Assembly: GCA_949128115.1 (NCBI GenBank)
Contig: OX421965.1
Location: 35,149,681 to 35,213,680, forward strand
Length of the DNA: 64,000 nt
Origin: Anaspis maculata
Lineage: Eukaryota > Arthropoda > Insecta > Coleoptera > Scraptiidae
Reading direction: 5' to 3'
Position numbers and translations under genes: made by a program. Under the pieces are notes generated by a model. It saw only the letters and a program-made list of their open reading frames with translations, was not told where the DNA came from and made no database searches. Shown piece after piece: positions 21,054-31,934 of the stretch (its first letter is position 1; each line of letters begins with the position of its first letter).

Positions 21054-24000
21054 TTATAAAGAGTACGGATGGATTAAATTTTCTGAAAACGCCTTCACAT
21101 TTTCGGCACCCCTAACTTCCTTCTCCAAGAGCGGCAACTTGGTGACGTGGAAGTCCTCATACAAATCGTTGATCTGATCCAAGTACTTTTCCTGGATCTT
21201 ATACCGCGCCAGGCACAATTTACAAGGATTGTCGTTGTTCTTCTTGAACAGCAACTGATTCACGACGATATTGTGCGTGTCAATTTTGCATTTCGTCAGT
21301 TCCTGGACCAATCTCTCAGTCTCGTAAAGCGACAAGAACTCGGCTATGCAGACGCAAACGAACGTGGTCTGTTCGGGATTTTTGAACTGTTCGTTGACCT
21401 GTCGAATGACTGACAGCATCTCTTCCATTTTCGTTGAGAGCGTGTCGGCGTTGAAGTCTTGCATGCCGAGAAGGCCGCTGATCTGCGAAACGAGCGGCGA
21501 GACTTTCAATTTTAGCCTCAACAACTTCCCGAGGCCCTTCTCGACGACCTGGGGGAACGACAGCAGCCGCAGAGTGTGCCCCGTGGGGGCCGTGTCGAAA
21601 ACCACCGTGGAGAAGTTCATGCTTTTGATCAGCTTCATGACTTCCGCGTAGCTGACCGCTTCGTCGATCCCGGGGAATGCTCCGATGATCTCTTGAATTA
21701 TACCTGAAGAAAATGTGATTTTTGTAATTATCATGGGCAAGAAAGATGCACGGTTGTGCTGCCAATAATGGCGATTTTGACTCGAAAATAGCTAACAAGT
21801 AGTTTATTGTGGCGATGGCGACCAGAAGTGTTTCGTTTACAGGACCGACATCATGATAGTTGTGCCTTCAAATTTTCAAATCATTATGTAGTCCTACCAA
21901 ATACAACTCGTCCTTCGAACTCGTTGTATTTTCAGCTTTGGGATTACAACTCATAATATTGCCGAAAAATTATCGACAATAAGCGCACTACTGGGCGCAC
22001 TACTTATTGTTTTACCCCTGACTATACAACTGATCGAAATACCACACCGGCAATACTCTGCCGTCCTCCTAAAATGTTCTGGTTGCGGTGTCTTCACAAC
22101 AACTAAATATAATGCGTGGTACGCTTAATCGTAGGATATTTTTTTAATTATTCCATCATGTTATAATCCCAATCCAGGAATACAACTCGCCTCTATTTTC
22201 AGCTTTGGGATTATAACTCATAATATTACTGAAAAAAAAAATCAAGTAGAAAGTTTGAGAATCACTGCTTAACAGATTAAGTAGATAAGCCAGGCAAACA
22301 ACGTTGATGTTGTAGAAATTCTTGAACTTTACTAATAATATCAGCCCACTTCCCTGGCGCTACTTTGGTGCCATGTCTGTATACAACATACAACTATCAT
22401 CATTCGGTCCATAGATACAGGATCAAGGTCCATGATTGCGCAGTGTGTAGGAACGAAAGTACAACAAAGTAATAGGATTATTTTATAAGCAGCTGAAAGA
22501 AGTTTCTCAACTTAGCTAAAATATCTCCTTGAAGAGTTGGGGACTATTATAATAAACAGTAACATTATTGATTTTTGTGTTAATCACTATGAACTTCAGT
22601 TAACCGTGGATGTTTTGCATACATCAGTGAATATACTTAGGTACCTACCTTTTTTAGAAACTAACACCATCTGGAAAAAAATTTATTAACTTTCCAGCGG
22701 GCGCTGGTTGTCCGCGCCTCCTAATTTCACTTCCCCGACCCATCACCCAACCACGAGGGGATATTGTGAACGCGCTAAAGATTTTTTTCGAGATTTCGAC
22801 AGATATATCCGTTTTGAGGTCTCCTATGACGATTAAGACCATTTCCGGAATGATCTCTGTCTGTGTGTATGTCTGTATGTATGTACAGGTGATCACGCGA
22901 GATGGGACCCCCCCCCCCAACTGAACGCTTTCCTTTTGAGATATTTTTCAAAATAAAAAACTAATTTTTGATAATTTTTCCTGTACTTTTCGAATATATT
23001 TACCATAATTTTCTATATCTCATAATATACAGGGTGTTGAAGAAAAAAGTTGAATTTTTGCGACACCCTGTATTTACTTATTGTAATCTAGACAGTTTAC
23101 TTTGCTGATTACAAAACTGTATGGCACTTGTCGATTTTTTCTCGAATAACTTGTCAAAAAAATTAATAAAATCTGAATTTCATGGATATTATTCCAATAA
23201 GATGGCTGTGATTACAGCACCAAATACCCAAAAAACACTAAAACTATGTTTTAGGCTACAGATTAACAAAACATTAGATTTGAATGGAAACAAGTCTCAC
23301 TTCTGAAATTTAGTGCTGTAATCACAGCCATCTTTATGTATGTATGTATGTATGTATGTCTGTATGTTTAGTTTAGTTTATTTATACTCTACTACAATGA
23401 CCTTAGCCTAAGGTATTTTATAATCTTCGAGTGTCCATAATGTAACCTTCCACGATAACAGCCGCAACGTCCATCCGATGGACTCGAAATTTGGTATACG
23501 GACATGGTTTTACCGTCGAATGAGCCCATTAGTTTTTGACTGTCATCTGTCAAACGGAAGTGTCACCGTCAAAAAAGACAGAAGCTAAATCTCACGGAGC
23601 TTGACTGGCAATATGCCGTTTGAAATCCCATAAAAAAAAACTGTATTCAGAACAGTTGAAAGTATTGCCCTATCTGTCATCTGTCAAACAATAAAAATTG
23701 TCAAAGTTCAAAACTTCACCGTTTAATTATTCAAAATCTATCTGATGGATTGGGACCAAATTTGGCAAAAAGCAGCACAACAAAAGAGTCAAATTAAGTC
23801 TGCAGTTGCAATTTCCACCATTTCCCAGTCGAGCGTTATGAATTTCCAAAATTTCTCCTCGCCGTTGCCATGCGAGAGGGCCTCCTGTCCGTATTATGGC
23901 CAGGACGACTCGCTTTTGATGCAGGACTCCACTTTAAAACTCGTTCCTGCTTGGGGATCGACTTATTTCGAAAATTTTCAACTTATGTCGAAAGTAGATT

Positions 24001-26032
24001 GGATTGGGCGTCATGTAGACCCATTTTCAAAATCGGCACGATTCCGGTTTCATTTTTTCAAAATGAAATTAGCACATTCCGTAAATTTGAGAAAATTGCA
24101 ATGCAAACTTTGACATGCGATGAGCCCGACGAAATATTCATTTTAGGTGCAGACATGCTGGAGAATGAAAGTTGGAGAAAAGATTGAAATAATTTTTGGA
24201 GGGAAAATTTTCGGAAAAACTGCAACTTTTTCAACTTTTTATCCTGTGAACAGATTTTCCACAATTTTTTTCAACAAGAGGTAACTCTTCTTGAACATTT
24301 TCCAACAATTTTCTCTTCAATTTCCCGGGAATTTCAAAGTTGAAAATGTGAAACAGACCTGGGTTATCGAAACCGGACTCAAATGATGGAGCTTAAACTG
24401 AAGCCGTAATTGACGATCTGAACAATAAGATGATTTGGAAAAAGATTTGAGGCTTCCCCGAAAAATTCGAATTTTCAAAATTTCCAATTTCCTGCAAATT
24501 ATTTTCTTTTTTTTTGTGATGCCAGTTTCAGATTGTTCACCTTCATCCATGTACCAATGCGTCTGACTGCCTCACTCGCTTTTTTTTCTACATAATTTTG
24601 GTTCCTTGTGAAAAACTGCAAATTCCTATAGCTCTTTAGCTTGTGGACATATTTATGCCAACTTTTTAAACAAAGGGTAAGTTATTCTTGAACATTTTCA
24701 GGCAATTTCTCTTGAAATTCTCCAAGTTTTTCGAGACTTTTCAACTTTAAAATGAGTAACCGGCCTGGCTTAAGAAGACCGGACTCAAATGATGAAGCCC
24801 TTATTAGGGAAAATATCTCAATTCTTAAATCTTTTTCTCAAATTCTAACTTCCCACCCGAAGGGACGTCTCGTAATAAAATTTCCACCCGTTCTTTGCTA
24901 CTCGTCGGGGAAGTTTTGGGATGACACAACCGATTTTTTATGTTTCCAAAAAAAGGTAAATAGCGACTTATGGCGATCACATGGCTTACTAACTCGGCCT
25001 AATCTACCTCAATATGCAGTGGCAACTCGAAGGGGGTGGTACATTTAGTTTAATTGCAGTGCAGACTGAGAGTCCGCGAGCGCTTTTATGTAACAAGTTG
25101 ATTGTTTTTTCAAAAAAAAGAAAAAGATATTATGAAGAATCAATTTAGTTGATACGTAAATACAGACTGTTCTGAAAACAACTGAAAATTAGCAAAATAT
25201 ATACTTGCGGACTGTGACTTTGCACTTCGCTTCGCACACAGCCCTTAATTGTTACGATCATGATGGTTATTTCAATAATTCATGTTCTAGAAAACATTTG
25301 ATATTGATTTTTGATAAAACTGTTTCTTCTGACATGTCCCAGAATAATTATTGATTATATTTTAAAAAAACGAACTCCAAAAATTCGAGCATAAGTAAAT
25401 GCAGACTTAGAATCCACTCGCGCCCCACTACGTTATAATGATCTAGCGCCCACTGGGAGGTGGGAGGCTAACAAAGCACAAAATGCCTATTATGGTGCTA
25501 ATGTTCGTCACGTTGCACACTTTTTCTTTATAGGCCCTGACTATAGATACATGGCTTAAACAGCCACTTGGCACTCTCAAAGTTCAAACTGAAAAATCCT
25601 CGAGTGTTGACGTGTGCCTACCTTTGCTAGTTCTCATAGCTTCGGGCTCGCCGTCGAAATACTCGTCAGGCAGTTCATTGAAACCTACGTTTGGGTCGAT
25701 TTCCATGGCGTACAAATTGGGGAAACCCTTCACCAGTGTCGGCACTTTGGTGAATTTCTGATCGAAAGCGTCAGAGATGTTGTGGGCAGGATCCGTGGAT
25801 ATGATGAGTACAGATTCGCGCACCTTGGCTAGCTGGATGGCCAGGCTGCAGCTAGAATTGGAGTTTTCGAGTGAAATATGGCAACATAAATAAATTTTGG
25901 GATGTATGTTTGTTCTAACCTGCAGGTTGTTTTGCCAACTCCGCCTTTTCCGCCGACGAAAATCCATTTGAGGCTGGTCTGGTCAATCACGTTTCTCAAG
26001 GAGGGCTCGAGAGTTTCGAAGTCGTCGTTCAT
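21054..26032 (-). CDS. ASNA1: ATPase GET3 / ASNA1 (TRC40)
   Basis: Three exons splice in frame to 330 residues: 26032-25920, 25851-25622, 21703-21054. This is the cytosolic ATPase that carries tail-anchored membrane proteins to the ER receptor. Visible motifs in order: deviant P-loop [14 protein letters not shown] across the exon 1-2 junction, switch [17 protein letters not shown], the A-loop signature [12 protein letters not shown], the [16 protein letters not shown] helix, [15 protein letters not shown], the zinc-type CxxC as CKLC, then [18 protein letters not shown]. The linker after DEYFDGEP is shorter than in vertebrates (about 348 residues). The ATG at 26032 precedes [15 protein letters not shown], the expected N-terminus. 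Intron 2 is 3.9 kb and carries repeat family R copy 1. Confidence 0.95.
22690..24550 (+). repeat. Dispersed repeat family R, copy 1
   Basis: Shares long blocks with 58340-59420 (same strand) and 48600-49000 (opposite strand). Shared words in order: TATATCCGTTTTGAG, GACGATTAAGACCATTTCC, a TCTGT-rich microsatellite, TTCCACGATAACAGCCG, CAAACGGAAGTGTCACC, CTGTATTCAGAACAGTT, CCAAATTTGGCA, GTAGACCCATTTTCAAAATC. A GT/ATGT microsatellite (23336-23365) and a C-run near 22907 lie inside. The class is unknown; no reverse transcriptase or transposase was recognised. Confidence 0.7.
23036..23072. repeat. Minimal CAGGGTG hairpin
   Basis: ATACAGGGTGTTGAAGAAAA is followed within 40 bases by the inverted TTTGCGACACCCTGTAT. 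It is the smallest free-standing version of the paired word that also sits in each outer unit of the Tc1-type arms. Confidence 0.7.
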
Positions 26033-26227
26033 TTTGTGAATTTTTAATGAGAAATGTTATTGTTAAAAGTTCGAGAATGATGGTCACATAACCCTACTTT
26101 TAGCTGTCAAAGTCGAACGAGAAACGTCAACGTCATGCTGTCATGGTGACAAGTGGAAGTGAGTGTGATTTTTTTTTGAATGGCGGGAACGGAGCAATAT
26201 TTGAAATTTATCAGGGGTCCGTATTCA

Positions 26228-27085
26228 GCAGTCCACGGCGAAATCAGCCCACAGCTCAAACGTCCAACCGGAAAAAGGTCCACGACTCATTTATCCCCGA
26301 GTTCTGCTACCGCGAATACATCCACTGCTAAGACGATCCACCGGAAAAAGGTCCACAACGCATTTATCCCTGAGTTCTGACACCGCGAAGACATCCAGTG
26401 ATCAAACGTTCCACCGGAAAAAAGTCCACGACTCATTTATCCCCGAGTTCTACCACCGCGAAGACATCCATATGCATTTATCCACTCTGTCGGGTGCTTC
26501 GCCCATAGAACATTGTAAAACTAGATGAAGTTGGGTGTATGTTTGTTGTTTGAAATCAGATAGCCCGAGAGATAGCCTATACCTCTTTGCATGTTCAAAC
26601 TTTTCATTGATCACTGTTAGAAAACGAGAAATTGTAGAGTAATATTTTGGACAAGAAATAAACTGCTGATATTTTTCATGCTAATATACCTAATTATGTA
26701 ACCAAACATACATTCAACAGACCATCTACTAGTTTTGAAATGTCTATGGGTGTAGGCTAGGGTGTAGAGGCGGCAGATGACAGTGGCTAAATGAGCGGTG
26801 GACTTTTTCCGGGGGGACATTTGAGCCGTGGGATGATTTATCGGTGTGAAGACTATCGGGGGTAAATACGTGGTGAACCTTTTTCCGGTGGGTCGTTTTA
26901 GCAGTGTATGTCTTCGCGGTGTCAGAATTCGGGGGAAAATGCGTGGTGGACTTCTTTCCGGTGGACCGTTTTAGCAGCGGATGTCTTCGCGCTTCGCGGT
27001 GGGAGAACTAGGGGATAAATGAGTCGTAGACTTTTTTCCGGTGGGATGCTTGAGCTGTGGACTGATTTCGCTGTGGACCGCTGAG
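26228..27085. mobile_element. Fold-back element with tandem-repeat arms
   Basis: The left arm (26228-26475) has three units of about 69 bases with the pattern CCACCGGAAAAAGGTCCAC, CATTTATCCC, GAGTTCTG, ACCGCGAAGACATCC. The right arm (about 26808-27085) has the same pattern in reverse complement, again about three units. A unique middle of about 330 bases separates them. Arms built from tandem repeats are the hallmark of Foldback/Galileo-type elements. There is no transposase. It lies upstream of the ASNA1 start; the rest of 26033-28078 shows no gene. Confidence 0.8.
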
Positions 27086-28078
27086 TGGGCTCCCCGTTAT
27101 TTGTTCCATAATTTCCATATCTTATCTTTTTCATAATATACTGTAATAATACTGAATTTCAAATAGAGCATTTAAGTACCTACCTATCTTGTGAAAGGTC
27201 AAATTGAAGGTATTAAAATTCTTATTTTGACAAACATATTTTTTTCCATAATTATGGTCGATTGTCAACTAATTTTCTCATCGGAACTTGTCTAGCCTAG
27301 TTAGCCACCGAAGAGAACTTCTGTTTTGTGCTATTCTAATAAAGATCAGGCAGAGAAATCAAATAATATCAGCTCATATTTGCAAAAGAAAACATAGTAA
27401 GCGTCAGTATTTCCATTTATAAATAATTTTAAACCGGGGTATAATAAAGGAGTAGGTAGGTATTTTATGAAAAAATCTCGGAAAAAATTCTTCGACTTTT
27501 ATTTTCGTTATTCCAGAATATTTCAAGGCATTGCTAGTGGCAGAATAACATGGTGTAATGGACTAAATGGCTATTCGTGACATTATAGCAAACTCATAAA
27601 TCAAAATTTGTTATCTTGAAATAATACCTATGCCATGTTCGGCTAACGGTGTGTCCTCCATACGAATAGTTTGTAGAATGTTTAGTGAATGCCTGGGGAG
27701 TCAGGAATGCAATAAGAAATAAAAATGTTGTTTTGACCTAACTGGGTTTGTGTGAATTTTTCCTACTCCTTAATTTTTTATCAATCAACTTTGCGTACCT
27801 ACCTTTGATGCGCATAATGAAGCGACACTAAAATTGGGTAATTGATGTGTAGTTGAGTATAGGTAGATAGCTTGAAACATTACACTCGCACTCCTTCACT
27901 GCCGAAGGTAAAATCGTTGAATAACCAAAATCCTCAAAACTCTTGAAACCATCAAATGCTTTTATTAGATAGCTACCTACATAATAGATGAGTGGATAGG
28001 TAGGTACCAGTTACCAGTTACCACCTACTTCAACTTGATAAGTTCTTTTCATTGTTTTTATTTATCAAGTGAGATCTC

Positions 28079-28084
28079 TATAAA
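28079..28084 (+). promoter_or_regulatory. TATA box of cuticle gene 1
   Basis: TATAAA sits in a segment closely matching the promoter of the second cuticle gene (GAGAT.TCT.TATAAATTCAAAT), 70 bases before the proposed start codon. Confidence 0.7.
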
Positions 28085-28148
28085 TTCAAATTTAACACCT
28101 CTATCGAATTAGTATATTCGAGCAAAGATGACTGAACATTGATTCCCT

Positions 28149-28601
28149 ATGTTTTGGTGGTTTTTTTATTCAACAGTAGTTGTGTCCTGTGGATGTCGAT
28201 CAAGTCAAGCAGAAAACGTTAAAGAAGATGGATATCACTTCAGGTTAGTACGAAATAATACGCCCAACGTCTAACTATCTAACTATGGAACTCCGCTTGC
28301 TGACAGTTTCAAAACAGCAGATTCTGAACGTTCAGAAACTGGCATTTTGGATCCTGGTGATGGAAAAGGAAACGACGGAGTTCTGAGAGTACAAGGTGTC
28401 TATAGTTTTGTGGCTCCGCATGGCAAAAAATATCAAGTGAATTATGTTGCGGATGAAAATGGCTACAGAGCAAAATTTTTTCTTAGTTCGCAAGCTCCGG
28501 AATCGCCAACGCAAATTCCTGATTCAGGACTAGAAATCGTATTAGCTGGGGGGCTGTCCTCCGCTGCTTCAACTTCTTTAATTGGAGGAGGATTGGGTTG
28601 A
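28149..28601 (+). CDS. RR-1 cuticle protein, copy 1 (shifted start)
   Basis: Two exons (28149-28243, 28307-28601) give 129 residues. After a hydrophobic leader (MFWWFFYSTVVVS) comes a Rebers-Riddiford RR-1 chitin-binding consensus: [52 protein letters not shown]. The tail is low-complexity, rich in Ser, Ala and Gly. It would be secreted and bind chitin in the cuticle. Compared with copy 2, the ancestral start (28129) is followed at codon 5 by TGA in place of TGT. However, codon 9 changed from ATC to ATG, restoring a start that shortens the signal peptide by eight residues. The copies are otherwise collinear. It may be a working gene or an early pseudogene. Confidence 0.8.
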
Positions 28602-28755
28602 AACTTTTTTAAATTCGGCCACGTAGGTATAGGTACATTATTATGTATGATGTGTGTGTAATGTGTATTAGTATTTTGTTTAAATAAAGATCACAACATC
28701 AAAATACGAGTCGAAATATTTCCAATAGTACCTATACCTAATACAACAATAAGTG

Positions 28756-29359
28756 CAAAGCTGGGCACCAAAGCGTTAATCCGTAAATCGTTAATTAACG
28801 AAGTTGACTTTTTCGTTTACGATTTAACTTTCAAGTTAAATTGGAAAATTATCAACGGACTAAGTAACTTCCGTTACATTCAACTTCCGTTAACTCAAGT
28901 CCGTTAACGTTAACTTGTTTAGTCATATTTGTTTTTAAAACCCGAAATAGAAGAGTCTGAAAGAATGAAGTTTCAAGTATATCACCACCTATAAAAGATT
29001 TATCTATTGACCAGCACAAACATTTTCAGAATCGGACAATTTTTTCTCGAGTCATCGTCATTCTCAATCGAGACAAAATTTTGGGATGGTCCACTCCAAT
29101 TCTGACTCAGTTTAGTTAGGTACGCTGGTGGAGAGTGTAGGGTAGGTATTATAGTTTAGTCGCTTTCAAGGTGGTGTTCTGGTGGTCTAAGAGATGATTG
29201 TTTTGTTTTACAAAATGAAAAATTAACGTTAACGGTTTAACGTTAACTTCCGTTACATTTAAAATCAATTAACTGATTGACGATATACGGAGTTGATTTT
29301 TTGGTTAACGATTTAACGTTTAACGAAGTTAACTTTTTCGTTAACGGTGCCCACCTTTG
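28756..29359. mobile_element. Non-autonomous hAT-like element
   Basis: Ends CAAAGCTGGGCACC and GGTGCCCACCTTTG are inverted, and an 8-base duplication AATAAGTG flanks it exactly (28748-28755 and 29360-29367). TGGGCA-containing ends with 8-bp duplications mark the hAT superfamily. The interior near both ends is rich in GTTAAC/AACGTTAA words and folds back. There is no transposase. It lies between the two cuticle genes. Confidence 0.88.
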
Positions 29360-30675
29360 AATAAGTGATACAACAAGATTTAATTTCATGCTTTTTTTTC
29401 GCCGAGAGTGGAGTGTGGAGTTTTTAATTTCAAGAAGACATTTTTGCACTATAGATGAATTAGGAACAAGTAATATAGAATTATATGAGTATTCGAATGA
29501 GCAATCAAGTGTTTTTGAAAATATTGTGTATACATCAGGTTTTCCGTCTTTCAACGCTCGATCACTATCGGGATCTCGGAAATGGTAAAAGATACAAAAA
29601 GTCGATTGAATTACAAAAAAGTTGCACTATTTCATGACTATCTCAAATATGTCAAGATATCCATGATACGATGTGGTCGTTTTTGAAATATCCCGAAAAA
29701 ATGAGAAAAATGTCGAAGTGGATGAGAAATTCAATTTAGTTTTTGATTGACAGCTATCAATTCAAAAACTGATATCTCAACATTTTTGAGGATCTTTGAT
29801 CGACTGACATCAATTTCTTTTTCATGCGCCTACTATTTGAGTCGCTTATTATCAACAGAAACTAATAATAAAGTCACTTTAACTAGAGTTTTTCAGAAAA
29901 TGAAACAAAGGACCAAAGGAGTTTTACAACTCAAATAAATTCATTACCCTCATTCTACATGAAAAACTAACAAGTAAATTTCTTATCCAGTGTGAAGGAA
30001 TACTTACAGTGACTTGGAAGGAATTAAAACAAGTACCTAGCAAAGTTGTCAAGGGGTGAGTTCTACAGTGCATTTTCCGCGAGTAGGATCAGTGTTATAA
30101 GTCCACTTCCAGTAAATAATACCTACTGGAAAAAGTTGCAGTATAGGCACCATTAGCTTCAAGACTCTGTCTTGAAAATTGGAACCTTCAATAAAAATGA
30201 TAATAAATATCAAAGAATCATCCCTTGAATCCAGTGACCGAGGTTCAGCGTCACCTGTATTTCGCAAAACTCATCAAACAAAAATCTCGATTTTTTTTCT
30301 TTGATCAATCATCACCTGCGATGAGAGGTAAAACCGCTTTTAAGTATTGAGATACCTACTCATTGAAACAAAAATTTTGTTGTTAGTAAAAAGTGATTGT
30401 ACGGTTAGTAGATACCTACTAAAATTTATGAAGCGTCACTTAAATTAGGTAATAGCGAGGGTAATAGTATGTACGTGATCATGATCTTGAAAAATAACAG
30501 TCGTCTATTATTGTTCCTCAGCTCCCTCCTTTACTGCTGAAGGTAAAATCCTCATACCTCTTGAAACCAAACGTTTTTATTACATCACAGGGAAGTGGGT
30601 ATAGGTACCTACCTACTTTAACTTGATGATGAGTTCTTTTCATTGTTTTTTTTTATTTAGCCACTGAGATATCTT

Positions 30676-30710
30676 TATAAATTCAAATACAACACCTCGA
30701 TTCAATCAGT
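30676..30710 (+). promoter_or_regulatory. TATA box and initiator of cuticle gene 2
   Basis: TATAAATT at 30676 is followed 30 bases on by an arthropod initiator TCAGT at 30706, and the ATG comes 20 bases later. The same arrangement, slightly diverged, precedes copy 1, so the core promoter was duplicated with the gene. Confidence 0.75.
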
Positions 30711-30730
30711 GTTATTTAATTTTAGCAAAG

Positions 30731-31196
30731 ATGATTACATATTGTTCCCCTATCTTTTGGTTGGTTCTTTATTCAACAGTTGTGTCCCATGAATATCGAT
30801 CAAGTCAAGCGGAGAACGTTGTGAACGAAGATGGATATCACTTCAGGTTAGTACGAAAGCCCAACGTTGATATCTAACTGTAGAACTCTGCTTGTTGGCA
30901 GTTACAAAACAGCGGATTCAGAACGATCAGAAACTGGCAGTTTGAATCCGGGTGATGGAAAAGAAGAAGACAGCGGAGTTTTGAGGGTACAAGGTGTGTA
31001 CAGTTTTGTGGCTCCGAATGGAAAAACATATCAAGTTAATTATGTGGCGGATGAAAATGGATACAGAGCAAAGGTTTCTCTTAGTTTGCAAGCTCCAGAA
31101 TTTTCATCGCCAGTTCCTGATTCAGGAGGAGAAATCGTTTCATTCGGGCTGTCCCCCGCTGCTTTATCTACTTTAGCTGGAGGAGGATTGGGCTAA
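30731..31196 (+). CDS. RR-1 cuticle protein, copy 2
   Basis: Two exons (30731-30846, 30902-31196) give 136 residues. The leader is [19 protein letters not shown], a plausible signal peptide. Next come [40 protein letters not shown] and [14 protein letters not shown], the RR-1 form of the chitin-binding cuticle domain, then a short Ser/Pro/Gly-rich tail. It is a structural cuticle protein. Exon 2 is exactly the same length as in copy 1 (295 bases) and the intron sits at the same codon, showing tandem duplication of about 2.6 kb, with the hAT element and other sequence in between. Confidence 0.92.
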
Positions 31197-31272
31197 AACT
31201 TCTTTTGAAGTCATTTTCACGTATAATTTTATTAATTCATCCACAAATCCATATCCAAATCTAATAGATATA

Positions 31273-31860
31273 CAGGTGATCTGGAAGTGTCGGACCAAAA
31301 CAGTACACTGTATATGAGATATTTTGTGAAGCCCACAAAAAGTACTCAAAAAAGTTTTCGACTTAATTTTTGAATTTATGAAGGGTCAACAAGTGGTCCT
31401 TTGAGTCCGTTATTTATCTTCGTATTTCAAAAGATTCAGCTAATTAGATCAATGCCAGAATTATGGATGAAAAATATCAGCTACTGGGCATGTACTAGAT
31501 TTCCATCAACTATACAGGGTGATCCATGAAGTGAAAAGCCTAATTTCTCCAAAATAATCCCTGAAACAAGATTTCTTGCTGAAAAATCGTGAGTTCTTCC
31601 GCTTCACATCGGTTGGGAGACCAACCGAATAGCCAAGAGGCATTTTTCAAAAGAAATAATTTTTGAGGTTTCTGACCTATCGTGTATTAATAAGATTTTC
31701 TGAAATTATGATTCTAGAAGGATTCTAAGAACTACCCTTAAACTTTTATAACTTCAAAAATAGAAGTCGGAGATTTTTTTAATGTTTTTCGTGGGCTTCA
31801 CAAAAGATTCCATGTGACGTAGGTATATCTGTTTTGGTCCGACACTTTTAGATCACTTTG
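31273..31860. mobile_element. TA-flanked fold-back, GTGTCGGACC family copy 1
   Basis: Starts CAGGTGATCTGGAAGTGTCGG and ends CCGACACTTTTAGATCACTTTG, with TA at both borders (31271-31272, 31861-31862). Subterminal inverted words include GAAGCCCAC and its complement. It has the same termini type as 43819-44447. An internal TATACAGGGTGATCC near 31513 may be another nested element. Confidence 0.75.
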
Positions 31861-31934
31861 TATAGGTACTCTTATGATATATATTTTTTTATTTCAATAA
31901 ATTTTACAAGATCAAAATACGAGTTAGAATATTT

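Noticed and set aside
26228..26475. CRISPR-like array of repeats with spacers
   Set aside because: The repeats are tandem units of a eukaryotic fold-back arm with an inverted partner arm; there are no unique spacers and no cas genes, and the genome is an animal's.
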